Shown piece after piece: positions 13,847 through 21,958 of a stretch of 52,988 bases of DNA (position 1 is its first letter; every line of letters starts with the position of its first letter). Made by a program: the position numbers and the translations under genes. The notes under the pieces were generated by a model. That model made no database searches. It had not been told where the DNA came from and worked only from the letters and a program-made list of their open reading frames with translations. The stretch is from the IMG/VR virus record IMGVR_UViG_3300023184_000168, positions 1 through 52,988 of that record; one strand, written 5' to 3'. The DNA is from a virus.

Positions 13847-15103
13847 ATGTCTAAAATAATGAAACAAGAACGCAGTAAAAAAGATTGGTCTGATCGGCAA
13901 TTTACTGCTGCTGAAAAAAATAAAATTGTAGAAAAACTTATTACTGCTCGTGTTGGGCTTCTATTGCGTCATCCTTTCTTTGGCAATCTTGCCACACGTA
14001 TGCAATTAATTGATGCTAGTGATTGGTGTTCTACATTAGCAACAGATGGTAGAAACTTTTATTACAACAATGGATTTGTACACAAACTAACTCCTAAAGA
14101 AGCAGAATTTGGTTTTGGTCATGAAGTACTACATAATGTATTTGACCATATGGGACGTCGAGAGAATCGAGATCCTCAACTATCAAACATTGCTGCCGAC
14201 TATGCTGCTAATCAAATTCTTAAAGATGAACGCATTGGAATGTTTCCTAGTTTCATGTCTTGTTTTCAAGATGACAAATATCGTGGAATGAGTTATGAAG
14301 AGATTTATCATATCCTTGAAGAAAAGTCAATTAAAATTGATATGTCTACTCTCGGTGAATTGCTAGACGAACATTTAGATGATGGGGAAGAAGGTGAAGG
14401 AGGCAACGAAGGAGATGACGAAGGTAAGGGCAAAGGTCGTCCAAAACTAACGGCTGAAGAAAAGAAAGCCATCCGTGACGAAATGAAGGAAGCCATTGTA
14501 GCAGCCGCACAGGCCGCAGGTGCTGGTAGGGTGCCTGCAGGTATCCAACGTATGATTAGCGACTTCACTGAACCTAAAATGGATTGGCGTCAGATTTTGC
14601 GTATGCAAATACAAAGCATCTTCAAAAGCAATTACAGTTTTACACGACCTAATCGTAAGAGTCAACATTGCGGTGCTATCTTGCCCGGAATGATGAATGA
14701 AGAAACCATCGATGTATCGGTTGCTATTGACATGAGTGGAAGTATTTCGGATGTAATGGCTAAAGACTTTATCAGTGAAGTTAAAGGTATTATGGATGAG
14801 TACAAAGACTTCAAATTAGACCTGTGGTGCTTTGATACCGAAGTATATAACTATGCTAAATTTACCGGCGATACTGCCGACGAAATCTTAGACTACAAAG
14901 TTAAAGGTGGCGGCGGTACAGACTTCGATGTTAACTATAATTTCATGAAAGAAGAAGGTATTGAGCCTAAAAAATTCATCATGTTTACTGATGGATACCC
15001 TTGCGGTAGTTGGGGCGACGAGGATTATTGCGAAAGTTTGTTTGTTATTCACGGCAATGAAACCATAATTGCACCATTTGGTGAGACTGCTTATTATAAA
15101 TAA
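13847..15103 (+). CDS. VWA-domain protein with N-terminal metallopeptidase-like domain (MoxR partner)
   Basis: A 418-residue protein in two parts. The N-terminal domain has FGHEVLHNVFDH with the zinc-protease HEXXH (92-96) and NIAADYAANQIL downstream, the pattern of putative metallopeptidases found with MoxR ATPases (DUF2201-like). An acidic/Gly-rich linker (LDDGEEGEGGNEGDDEGKGKG) is followed by a Lys/Ala-rich helix and DWRQILRMQ. The C-terminal VWA-like domain has VAIDMSGSIS with the DxSxS metal-site motif (D295), then GGGGTDF and IMFTDGYP, completing a MIDAS. Together with the ATPase at 12680 this forms a MoxR/VWA pair. The role in the phage is unknown; proteolytic activity is predicted by motif only. 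Confidence 0.8.
   Translation: MSKIMKQERSKKDWSDRQFTAAEKNKIVEKLITARVGLLLRHPFFGNLATRMQLIDASDWCSTLATDGRNFYYNNGFVHKLTPKEAEFGFGHEVLHNVFDHMGRRENRDPQLSNIAADYAANQILKDERIGMFPSFMSCFQDDKYRGMSYEEIYHILEEKSIKIDMSTLGELLDEHLDDGEEGEGGNEGDDEGKGKGRPKLTAEEKKAIRDEMKEAIVAAAQAAGAGRVPAGIQRMISDFTEPKMDWRQILRMQIQSIFKSNYSFTRPNRKSQHCGAILPGMMNEETIDVSVAIDMSGSISDVMAKDFISEVKGIMDEYKDFKLDLWCFDTEVYNYAKFTGDTADEILDYKVKGGGGTDFDVNYNFMKEEGIEPKKFIMFTDGYPCGSWGDEDYCESLFVIHGNETIIAPFGETAYYK
15095..15102 (+). promoter_or_regulatory. candidate T4-type late promoter
   Basis: Exact TATAAATA overlapping the VWA gene's stop codon, 13 bp before ATG 15116, with AGGT between. It could separate expression of 15116-17215 from the early MoxR/VWA unit; a chance match is possible. 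Confidence 0.4.
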
Positions 15104-15115
15104 AGTAGGTATATA

Positions 15116-15400
15116 ATGTCTTTAAATAGAGGAGAATTAAATGCTCTTGGAGTTTTGGGTTTTAGGAAACTAACCTTTATTCCGGAGCATTTTACAAAAC
15201 TCTCAATAGAGCATAGATACAATGTTAAGGACATCGAACATTGGATTGAATATAACTTGAATAGTAGATATGCTGTTCAAGACAGTTTTGATTTAGATTC
15301 AAATAGGAAACTTGTTCCTATCATAGAGATAGGAATTGAAGATCCAAAAGAACTAACCATGCTGGTAATAGGATGCAAACATTTACATAAGGAAAAATAA
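15116..15400 (+). CDS. conserved phage protein of unknown function
   Basis: A 94-residue protein. Characteristic segments are HRYNVKDIEHWIEYNLNSRY and, near the end, IEDPKELTMLVIGCKHLHKE with a Cys/His cluster (C, H, H) that could bind metal. No known family. It is separated from the next ATG by a single base and probably coupled to it. Confidence 0.6.
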   Translation: MSLNRGELNALGVLGFRKLTFIPEHFTKLSIEHRYNVKDIEHWIEYNLNSRYAVQDSFDLDSNRKLVPIIEIGIEDPKELTMLVIGCKHLHKEK

Positions 15401-15401
15401 A

Positions 15402-15665
15402 ATGGAAAATCAAGAAGCACAAGTAGCAACCCCAGGTGGTATTGGCGGAGTTCCCCCAGAAGGTGTAACAATGCCTCAAAATACTCCAGAACTTACAATT
15501 AATGATTTAGGCAATTTGCGAGCAATTGTTGATGCTGCTGTTCGTCGTGGAGCATTTGCCGCTGCTGAAGCAACATCAGTCGGCGCAACATTTGATAAAC
15601 TAAATGCATTTCTAAATGCAGTAGCACCACCGAAGCCTGAAGAGCAATCTGCAGTCGAAGAATAA
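15402..15665 (+). CDS. small conserved phage protein, unknown function
   Basis: An 87-residue protein. The first 30 residues are Gly/Pro-rich and probably disordered. The rest is a predicted helical hairpin (LTINDLGNLRAIVDAAVRRG and TSVGATFDKLNAFLNAV) with a short acidic end. No catalytic motif. It is followed after 15 bases by the gene at 15681, with AAGGAGAG between them. Confidence 0.6.
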   Translation: MENQEAQVATPGGIGGVPPEGVTMPQNTPELTINDLGNLRAIVDAAVRRGAFAAAEATSVGATFDKLNAFLNAVAPPKPEEQSAVEE

Positions 15666-15680
15666 TATAAGGAGAGTAGC

Positions 15681-16328
15681 ATGGCTAAATTTACCAAACA
15701 TGTAGGAAAGATGAAAAACAATTCGGCTAGGATAGCCATTGTTTACAGAACCTTACCTGGAGATCCTAATAGTGCATTGGTAGTAGGTACCAATGGACTT
15801 ACTGATGCATATCATGATTCATTAATGAGTCTAATTGATAGTGACGCCGGACAACAAGCAAATGAACTTGCAGATGTTATGGCAGTACGTCGATTCCCAG
15901 ATGGAACCGTCATGCTACAATACTTACATGCTAATGGACATCTTAAAAAAGTTCCTACTAGTCTTGTACTGGTGACACCTAATGCTCAAACTGCAATTCA
16001 ACTTAACGAAGTTAATGAACAAATTGCATTAGAAAAAGGTGTTAAATTAGATGAACTAGCAGTAACAGATGGAACCACTCCACCTGCGTCAAAGACTAGT
16101 ACAGTTACAGAAGAAATTATTCTACCAGATGTTGTAGTACAGGATACAAAAAAATCCGTAGTAGTTGAAACTACTGAAGAAATTTCTGACCCTGTGTTGG
16201 TTGCAAAACAATATCGTTCTAAGGCTGACAAGTTGGCTAAGGATGCTGCTAATTTCCGTAGAATGGCAGACGCCATTGATCCACCAAAGGCCAAAGAATC
16301 CAAGGCTAAGAAAACTGTTGCGGCTTAA
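15681..16328 (+). CDS. conserved phage protein of unknown function with Lys-rich tail
   Basis: A 215-residue protein with a strong ribosome site (AAGGAG). The N-terminal ~110 residues (KHVGKMKNNSARIAIVYRTL, DAYHDSLMSLIDS, QQANELADVMAVRRFPDG) look like a folded domain. A Thr/Val-rich linker follows, and then a helical C-terminus rich in Ala and Lys (AKQYRSKADKLAKDAANFRR, ending KAKKTVAA). The basic tail suggests DNA or RNA contact. It overlaps thymidylate synthase by one base (TAATG), implying coupled expression; function unknown. Confidence 0.65.
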   Translation: MAKFTKHVGKMKNNSARIAIVYRTLPGDPNSALVVGTNGLTDAYHDSLMSLIDSDAGQQANELADVMAVRRFPDGTVMLQYLHANGHLKKVPTSLVLVTPNAQTAIQLNEVNEQIALEKGVKLDELAVTDGTTPPASKTSTVTEEIILPDVVVQDTKKSVVVETTEEISDPVLVAKQYRSKADKLAKDAANFRRMADAIDPPKAKESKAKKTVAA

Positions 16329-17215
16329 TGAGCAAACTTATTGGGTCTGAATGGACGTATCTTAATGCTCTTTCAGATATTTTAGAAACTGGAGAGCATC
16401 GGCCTGATAGAACTGGTGTTGGTACTATTAGTAAATTTGGACTACAGTTAAAGTTTGATCTACAACAAGGGTTTCCGGCTATTACTACAAAACGGTTAGC
16501 TTGGAAATCTGTTGTTAGCGAACTACTTTGGTTTATAGAAGGTAGTGGTGATGATAATCGTCTAAAAGAAATTCTACACGGCAGTCGCACTAGCACAGAA
16601 AATACTATTTGGTCCAGTAACGCTAACGCAGACTATTGGAAACCAAAGGCACGATTTAAAGGTGATCTAGGCAGAGTCTACGGAGTACAATGGCGTGCAT
16701 GGCGTGCTCCGGTATTTGGATCCAATAGGATGGCTGTTAAACATGTTGATCAATTGCAAGTATTGATTAATGGCATTAAAAAAGATCCATATGGGCGTAG
16801 ACATATCATTAGTGCATGGAATCCCGGTGAACTCGATTTAATGGCATTGCCTCCATGCCACATGATGGCACAGTTCTATGTTAGTAGTAATGGAAAGTTA
16901 AGTTGCCATATGTATCAGCGTAGTGCAGATATGTTTCTTGGAGTGCCATTTAATATTGCAAGTTATGCATTATTCACACATATGATTGCACAAGTGTGTA
17001 ATTTGTCAGTTGGTGAATTAATTATCTCGTTTGGTGATGCTCACATATATGATAATCACTTAGAGCAAGTTAGAGAACAACTAAGCAGAAAGCCTTTAAA
17101 TCTTCCAACACTTGAATTAAATCCGGTTGAAGGAATAACTATGTTTAAAATGGACGACATTAAATTAGTTGACTACAATTGTTATACAACTATTAAAGCG
17201 CCAATGGCAGTTTAA
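16328..17215 (+). CDS. thyA: thymidylate synthase
   Basis: A 295-residue ThyA-type enzyme, close to family length, that methylates dUMP to dTMP using methylenetetrahydrofolate. Visible motifs: RPDRTGVGT near the N-terminus (phosphate-binding Arg), ELLWFIEG, GRVYGVQWR, LPPCHMMAQFYV with the catalytic Cys177, YQRSADMFLGVPFNIASYA for nucleotide binding, FGDAHIYDNH, and the C-terminal IKAPMAV that closes over the active site. All key residues are present, so it should be active. It is the last gene of the rightward block and converges on the tail-fibre gene; their stop codons overlap. Confidence 0.93.
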   Translation: MSKLIGSEWTYLNALSDILETGEHRPDRTGVGTISKFGLQLKFDLQQGFPAITTKRLAWKSVVSELLWFIEGSGDDNRLKEILHGSRTSTENTIWSSNANADYWKPKARFKGDLGRVYGVQWRAWRAPVFGSNRMAVKHVDQLQVLINGIKKDPYGRRHIISAWNPGELDLMALPPCHMMAQFYVSSNGKLSCHMYQRSADMFLGVPFNIASYALFTHMIAQVCNLSVGELIISFGDAHIYDNHLEQVREQLSRKPLNLPTLELNPVEGITMFKMDDIKLVDYNCYTTIKAPMAV

Positions 17216-18492
17216 ACTACCAAGACTTCGATAACTCCAAAGCCTTCGGATTTATTTTCGAGGGCTTTTCCTATTATAGCGCCTCCAAATACAGATTGCC
17301 CAACACACGCATATCCTGCATGAACACTAGTTACTAGTAAATCACCCTTGTTAATAGGACCAATAACTTTGCATGGAACACGGCCTTTTAAGGCAATATA
17401 AGGGTGAGTTTCGTCAGTTCCTGCCTCAGAATTCATCATATATGCTGGGTTTTTACTTACTATGCCCGCTACCCTTGTATCAGCATAAATCACAGTTGTT
17501 GTAACTTCTTTTTCGCCGCCAATTACTAACACAGTACCGGCATCATATGCTGTATCTGCTTCATATCGTTCTGCCAAATCAGCATATAACGCACTAGTAG
17601 CGAGTCCTTCAAATCGTGTTGCTCTAACATAATTGGTAGAAGGATTATACATAAATCCATAGTCTATATTAATTGTCCCTTTTCCATTTGTTGATGTTGT
17701 TGAAAACAATACTGGTTTATATGAATTAGTACCATCTACTACAAAGGTTATTCCACTTGTATATGTGGATGAATTTGCATTAATAGCGTGGGCTGCTGTT
17801 CCCCATAATACAGTACCACTTGAATATACACCAGTAGTTGGATTAATACTAGCAGACACGCCAGTAGTTGGATGGGCTCCGATTAAATTAATACCTTTGT
17901 ACAATTTTAAGGGAGGAGTTGCTGCAACATATATAGGATATGAACTAGTTGCATCTGCATATACTTCATATTCTTGATTTGAAACTACAGAAACAACATC
18001 TGTTCCAATAACTGCCTTAATGTTATATATAGCAGTACCGGGTTGTAATCTATCTTGTTCATATGAACCTCTCCAACCTGCTTGAGTATCTGCACCAATT
18101 GGCGGACCAATTAAAACATATGAAGTTCCGTTGGAAGCAAACAGTTGATCTTCTAAGGAGTTATACCAAAGATTGCCCGTGGGTGGTGGATTGTTTTCAT
18201 TAAAAGGATTCTTATCACTAACTATTAGATTAGAAATACTTTTCCACTCTTTTGAATCATAAACATTTATTCTTTTGTTAGAACTATCATACCAAATTTC
18301 GCCTTCAATTGGTTTAGATGGCGGAGTTGTATTTGAGAAATTTTCTAATAGTTTAATAAAATTTTCATTTTGAGGTTCTCCATATCCTGCATAGTTTCTT
18401 CCTAGAAATAATAAATCAGTACTTTGATCTAATGTAGCATCTTGTACAGTAGCAATTATTGAACCATTAGTTTTATTTAAAATATACGCCAT
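17212..18492 (-). CDS. tail fibre/appendage protein, paralogue 3
   Basis: A 426-residue structural protein. Its N-terminal ~110 residues match those of the genes at 18502 and 19519: a L.LGRNYAGYGEPQNENF motif, then IKLLENF, a P....GEIWYDSSNKR and VYDSKEW. This shared part probably docks to the same site on the baseplate or fibre base. The middle is Thr/Ser/Gly-rich with repetitive strands. The C-terminus (VAGIVSKNPAYMMNSEAG, then ALKGRVPCKVIG, GDLLVTS) looks like the small C-terminal domains that trimerise or self-cleave in phage fibres; that reading is tentative. AAGGA precedes the start. Its stop overlaps the stop of thyA. Confidence 0.7.
   Translation of the reverse strand: MAYILNKTNGSIIATVQDATLDQSTDLLFLGRNYAGYGEPQNENFIKLLENFSNTTPPSKPIEGEIWYDSSNKRINVYDSKEWKSISNLIVSDKNPFNENNPPPTGNLWYNSLEDQLFASNGTSYVLIGPPIGADTQAGWRGSYEQDRLQPGTAIYNIKAVIGTDVVSVVSNQEYEVYADATSSYPIYVAATPPLKLYKGINLIGAHPTTGVSASINPTTGVYSSGTVLWGTAAHAINANSSTYTSGITFVVDGTNSYKPVLFSTTSTNGKGTINIDYGFMYNPSTNYVRATRFEGLATSALYADLAERYEADTAYDAGTVLVIGGEKEVTTTVIYADTRVAGIVSKNPAYMMNSEAGTDETHPYIALKGRVPCKVIGPINKGDLLVTSVHAGYACVGQSVFGGAIIGKALENKSEGFGVIEVLVV
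17239..17269 (+). terminator. probable terminator for thyA, located inside the convergent fibre gene
   Basis: AAAGCCTTCG, a 10-base loop, then CGAGGGCTTT pair over 10 positions (one G-T wobble), followed by TTCC. Reading rightward this hairpin with a short T run lies 24 bases past the thyA stop, within the last codons of the minus-strand fibre gene. Confidence 0.6.
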
Positions 18493-18501
18493 TTTTAATC
18501 C

Positions 18502-19515
18502 TTAAAGTACTACAATATTAGTTAGGGTATTCAGCGCCGTATTAAAATATATATCATAATATTTCCATATTTTTATACCCGGATGTATTGGGTCATCTAT
18601 TAAATGAAAGCGACGAACAGACGGTACAAACACTGTACCACCAGAATAATAAGCGCACATTACCTTAGCATCAGATCCAATTGCATATCCTGTTTCATTA
18701 AGTTGCGTATTGGTTGCAGTTGAATAAAGAAGTCGCAAGTATTGGCTAATAGCCGCATTGCCTGCCGCTATATTTGCGATTGCTGTAGAAGTAGTTGCAT
18801 GGGCAGGATCTCCATATTCGGTAATATCATAATATGTTGTCAATGTTTTAATTGGCGGCATCTGTTGAACACCGTTAATATATAAACTGTTTTTAATATC
18901 TAAATTATCGGATACAGTAATACCTTTTACAATTGTTGAAGTAGTTGCATTACCAAGATATGTGGCGCTATCAGTAGCCTTCATAGTAAATGAAGAAGTA
19001 GTTATTACTCCCATTGAAGATCCATATGTATATATCACTCCTACTTTTTGCGGATACTGTGTATCATTTTCTCTAATAGTTGCAGAAGGAAGATCAATAC
19101 CGAACTTTCCTAACAATCCAGAAACCGACGGTCCGATTAATTTATAGATAGAACCATTCCATATACGTAGTTGACTATTAATAGTATCATACCAAAGGTC
19201 ACCTGTACTTGTTGTAACTGCTGCTGTTCCGCTTACAGTAGCACCATATGTTGGTTTAAATGAATTACCATCATATACTGTTAATCGTTTAGAAGTTGTA
19301 TTAAACCAAAGTTGTCCAATTTGCGGACTTCTTGGTTCGCTATCTATCGGTGCAGCAAAACTTGTTAATAGTTTTACTAGATTATTATTAAAATATTGTC
19401 CGTAATTATCAACATTTTTTCCAATTAAATCTAAACTGGTAGTACTACTATCAACCTGACCATTGGCTATGTTTAGTAAAACTGACCCGTCGTTATTATA
19501 TATGATGTATGCCAT
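18502..19515 (-). CDS. tail fibre/appendage protein, paralogue 2
   Basis: A 337-residue protein sharing the N-terminal module of its two neighbours (LDLIGKNVDNYGQYFNNN, KLLTSFA, IGQLWFNTTSKRLTVYDG, then a second LWYDT...LRIW element). The remainder is Thr/Ser/Ala-rich and probably beta-structured, unlike either neighbour, so the variable part presumably contacts a different receptor or partner. No collar, peptidase or sialidase motif is recognised. No obvious ribosome site precedes the ATG; translation may depend on coupling from the upstream gene, whose stop is only three bases away. Confidence 0.65.
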   Translation of the reverse strand: MAYIIYNNDGSVLLNIANGQVDSSTTSLDLIGKNVDNYGQYFNNNLVKLLTSFAAPIDSEPRSPQIGQLWFNTTSKRLTVYDGNSFKPTYGATVSGTAAVTTSTGDLWYDTINSQLRIWNGSIYKLIGPSVSGLLGKFGIDLPSATIRENDTQYPQKVGVIYTYGSSMGVITTSSFTMKATDSATYLGNATTSTIVKGITVSDNLDIKNSLYINGVQQMPPIKTLTTYYDITEYGDPAHATTSTAIANIAAGNAAISQYLRLLYSTATNTQLNETGYAIGSDAKVMCAYYSGGTVFVPSVRRFHLIDDPIHPGIKIWKYYDIYFNTALNTLTNIVVL

Positions 19516-19518
19516 ATG

Positions 19519-21258
19519 TTATGTCTTTATTATATATGTTAAATATCCACCAGTAGGAATTGAAGTTGCTGTTGACAAATTAGGAGTCCTAAAATATCCC
19601 GGACTTGCAGTTCCATAAGTACCACCTATTACACTATAAAGATTGGTATAATTTGTTATCTGATAAGAGTTTCCTAAACATGGTAAGAATCCCGACGGAA
19701 GATTAGTTGAAGTTCCAAATGCAGTTATCATTCCAGTTGTAAACAAACTAGAATATATGTCAGACAAGAAATCTAATTTAGAGATTTTTTGTAAACTAGA
19801 AACTGCTGTACTAGTATCTAACACCAATAATGTTTGTGTCGGAGTTGTACTAGAAACAGGAGATTGAGCATTAATTGCATCTCGTGTTAATGTAGTTGCA
19901 AATACGGCGGTGCCGGTTCCTTTGAATAACACCGAAGTAGCAGTAACTTGCCCTTGTATGTTAAATTCTCTAGCAGTTGCTAATGATGTTGCAGATCCTG
20001 TTACACTTCCATTAAACGTTGTTGCATATATATCGGTAGCATAAATTTCTCTAAATTTACGTGTAGTTGATCCAATGTCATATACTCCGTTAATACTAGG
20101 AAGTAATATTGCTCCGGATCCTGTGCTAGTTCCCAAAGTCATTACATCGGTACTAGTTGTTCTTCCATTTATTTTTAAATTACCTGCATTTAAATTTCCA
20201 ATGATCGATGCACCATTACTAACTGATAATGATGCCACTATACTCACATCATCTAAAAATCTTCCGCCACCATTAACATCTAAAGTAGGAGAACTAACAG
20301 TAGTTGCTGTATTAATACCAACATTATTATATCCAGAATTGAATCTTAAATAAGCATTAGAATTAATTCCAATTTTTAGCGTACCCGATGTGGTGCTATT
20401 TTCAAAATTAATAAATGAATCATTTGCTGAATTATATATCTTAAGAGGATTGTTAGTAGAATTAGATCTAACAGTTAATCCGTTTGTTGATTGTATATTA
20501 AGAGAACCTGCAAGTGTTTGCGCGGTAGCATTATTTGTTAGTACTTCTGTAGACTTAACTAATACACCTGTAGAAATTTCTAATGCTGATGCTCGTTCTG
20601 CAATTCCGTTATATTTTGCAGGCACCTTACTTGTTAAATTTGTTCCAATTTTAATTGTTGCAAATCCATCTATTACAGTTCTAGGAGTGAATGAATTGTA
20701 AGAAATAATTTCTACTACATTTCCATTTGCCCAATTTTTAATAATAGGATATCTGTCTCCTGTGGTACTTTCTACAGATACTGCTTCTGATCCCGATTTA
20801 GTATTTCCAGATTGAACAGAAGGTCCCACCACAGTCCAATTATTACTAAATCTAATTTTTAATTGATTATTTGAAGTATCAACCCAAATATCTCCCTCAT
20901 TAAGATTGTTAGAGTATCGTATAATAGGATCAGTAGATTGTTGATATATACCATTGGCACTCGGCCATCTTCCCCCGTCTACACCACCATTGTTAATTCT
21001 TAAAACTGGTTTGTTAACATCAGTAGTATCATACCAAAGTTGACCTTTAATAGCATTCGACGGTTTATTAGGGCCTGCAAAATTTTCTAATAATTTTAAA
21101 AAATTCTGAGCAACTGGAAGACCATAGTTTGAGTAACCAGGACCAACCAATGACAAACTTGTATCATTGTTAACTCCGGGTCCCTGCGGTACCGGTAATA
21201 TAGTAACGGTGTTAACGTTATTTGGATCTGAGAATTTTAATACGTACGGTGATGTCAT
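19519..21258 (-). CDS. tail fibre protein with C-terminal tail-collar domain, paralogue 1
   Basis: A 579-residue protein. The N-terminal module is shared with the two downstream genes (LSLVGPGYSNYGLPVAQNF, KLLENFAGP, IKGQLWYDTT). A long Thr/Ser/Asn-rich middle contains LRFNSGYNNVGINTATTV and TTRKFREIYATDIYATTFNG, wording typical of phage fibre shafts. The C-terminal ~65 residues fit the phage tail collar domain: FGTSTNLPSGFLPCLGNSY, YTNLYSVIGGTYGTA and GYFRTPNLS. This is probably a long or short tail fibre distal subunit involved in receptor binding. It is coupled closely to the 221-residue gene before it. Confidence 0.8.
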   Translation of the reverse strand: MTSPYVLKFSDPNNVNTVTILPVPQGPGVNNDTSLSLVGPGYSNYGLPVAQNFLKLLENFAGPNKPSNAIKGQLWYDTTDVNKPVLRINNGGVDGGRWPSANGIYQQSTDPIIRYSNNLNEGDIWVDTSNNQLKIRFSNNWTVVGPSVQSGNTKSGSEAVSVESTTGDRYPIIKNWANGNVVEIISYNSFTPRTVIDGFATIKIGTNLTSKVPAKYNGIAERASALEISTGVLVKSTEVLTNNATAQTLAGSLNIQSTNGLTVRSNSTNNPLKIYNSANDSFINFENSTTSGTLKIGINSNAYLRFNSGYNNVGINTATTVSSPTLDVNGGGRFLDDVSIVASLSVSNGASIIGNLNAGNLKINGRTTSTDVMTLGTSTGSGAILLPSINGVYDIGSTTRKFREIYATDIYATTFNGSVTGSATSLATAREFNIQGQVTATSVLFKGTGTAVFATTLTRDAINAQSPVSSTTPTQTLLVLDTSTAVSSLQKISKLDFLSDIYSSLFTTGMITAFGTSTNLPSGFLPCLGNSYQITNYTNLYSVIGGTYGTASPGYFRTPNLSTATSIPTGGYLTYIIKT

Positions 21259-21260
21259 GA

Positions 21261-21926
21261 TTAAATTCCAGTACTAATACTTTGGATTCTTATTGTATAA
21301 TCAATTTGAATCATTCTGTTTAAAGATTTCTGTACAGGATGAAAAATAACATGAGTTAGCAATGATCCCAAATTTGGTCCATCTTCGCTATACCCTTTTA
21401 GTCCTAGTTCATCAAATACATATGCGCCATCTTGGTTAGTACTATTATCAAATGCAGATTGATTGTAAGGTTCTCCAAAGTCTAATAAACAACTAACTAA
21501 AACATCGGTGTAAGCAACACCCGATATATGCCTAGTTTCCATAAAATTTCTTGCTGGATCTATTGTATGAGAACGTTTTGAATCAACTGTTTTTACATAA
21601 GTTTGATTATATAATGCCGCAGCACTACCTATAGTATTTGGTGTTAGATACGTAATAATACCAGTTGGGTCAACACGACTTCCCCCGTTGCCAAATACCA
21701 TTTCTGCTATAGGACCGTTTGATTGATTTGATATACTGCTTGCTAATGCTATAGAAAAGTTTTCGTAATGAATGGCATTTCTCTTATCAACAAACACTTC
21801 TTTAGTACTAGGATCAAAAATCTTAATATGACCTTGAACGCTTACTGAACCGGTTTCGTTAGGTTTTGAAGCCTGCATTGGCTTACTATCGTTGGGTAAA
21901 TTATTCATTTGTTTATTATCATCCAT
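21261..21926 (-). CDS. virion structural protein, unknown role
   Basis: A 221-residue protein lying between the giant protein and the fibre genes. After a disordered, Asn/Ser-rich N-terminus (30 residues) it has SVQGHIKIFDPSTKEVFVDK, MVFGNGGSRVDPTGIITYLTP, YTDVLVSCLLDFGEP, YVFDELGLK and LLTHVIFHPVQKSLNRMI. That layout looks like a beta-rich appendage or attachment subunit seen in aquatic T4-like phages; I cannot name the T4 equivalent. A GATAAATA box lies only 5 bases upstream of its ATG (21932-21939), so either the transcript is leaderless or translation begins at Met7. Confidence 0.6.
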   Translation of the reverse strand: MDDNKQMNNLPNDSKPMQASKPNETGSVSVQGHIKIFDPSTKEVFVDKRNAIHYENFSIALASSISNQSNGPIAEMVFGNGGSRVDPTGIITYLTPNTIGSAAALYNQTYVKTVDSKRSHTIDPARNFMETRHISGVAYTDVLVSCLLDFGEPYNQSAFDNSTNQDGAYVFDELGLKGYSEDGPNLGSLLTHVIFHPVQKSLNRMIQIDYTIRIQSISTGI

Positions 21927-21931
21927 AATGG

Positions 21932-21939
21932 TATTTATC
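21932..21939 (-). promoter_or_regulatory. candidate late promoter (minus strand)
   Basis: GATAAATA reading leftward, five bases before the ATG at 21926. One mismatch to the T4 late box. If used, transcription would begin at or inside the start codon. Confidence 0.25.
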
Positions 21940-21958
21940 TTTGTAAATTATCAGCGTA

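Noticed and set aside
16165-16350. 61-residue ORF overlapping the 3' end of the 215-residue gene
   Set aside because: Out-of-frame shadow of a well-supported gene, with no ribosome site.
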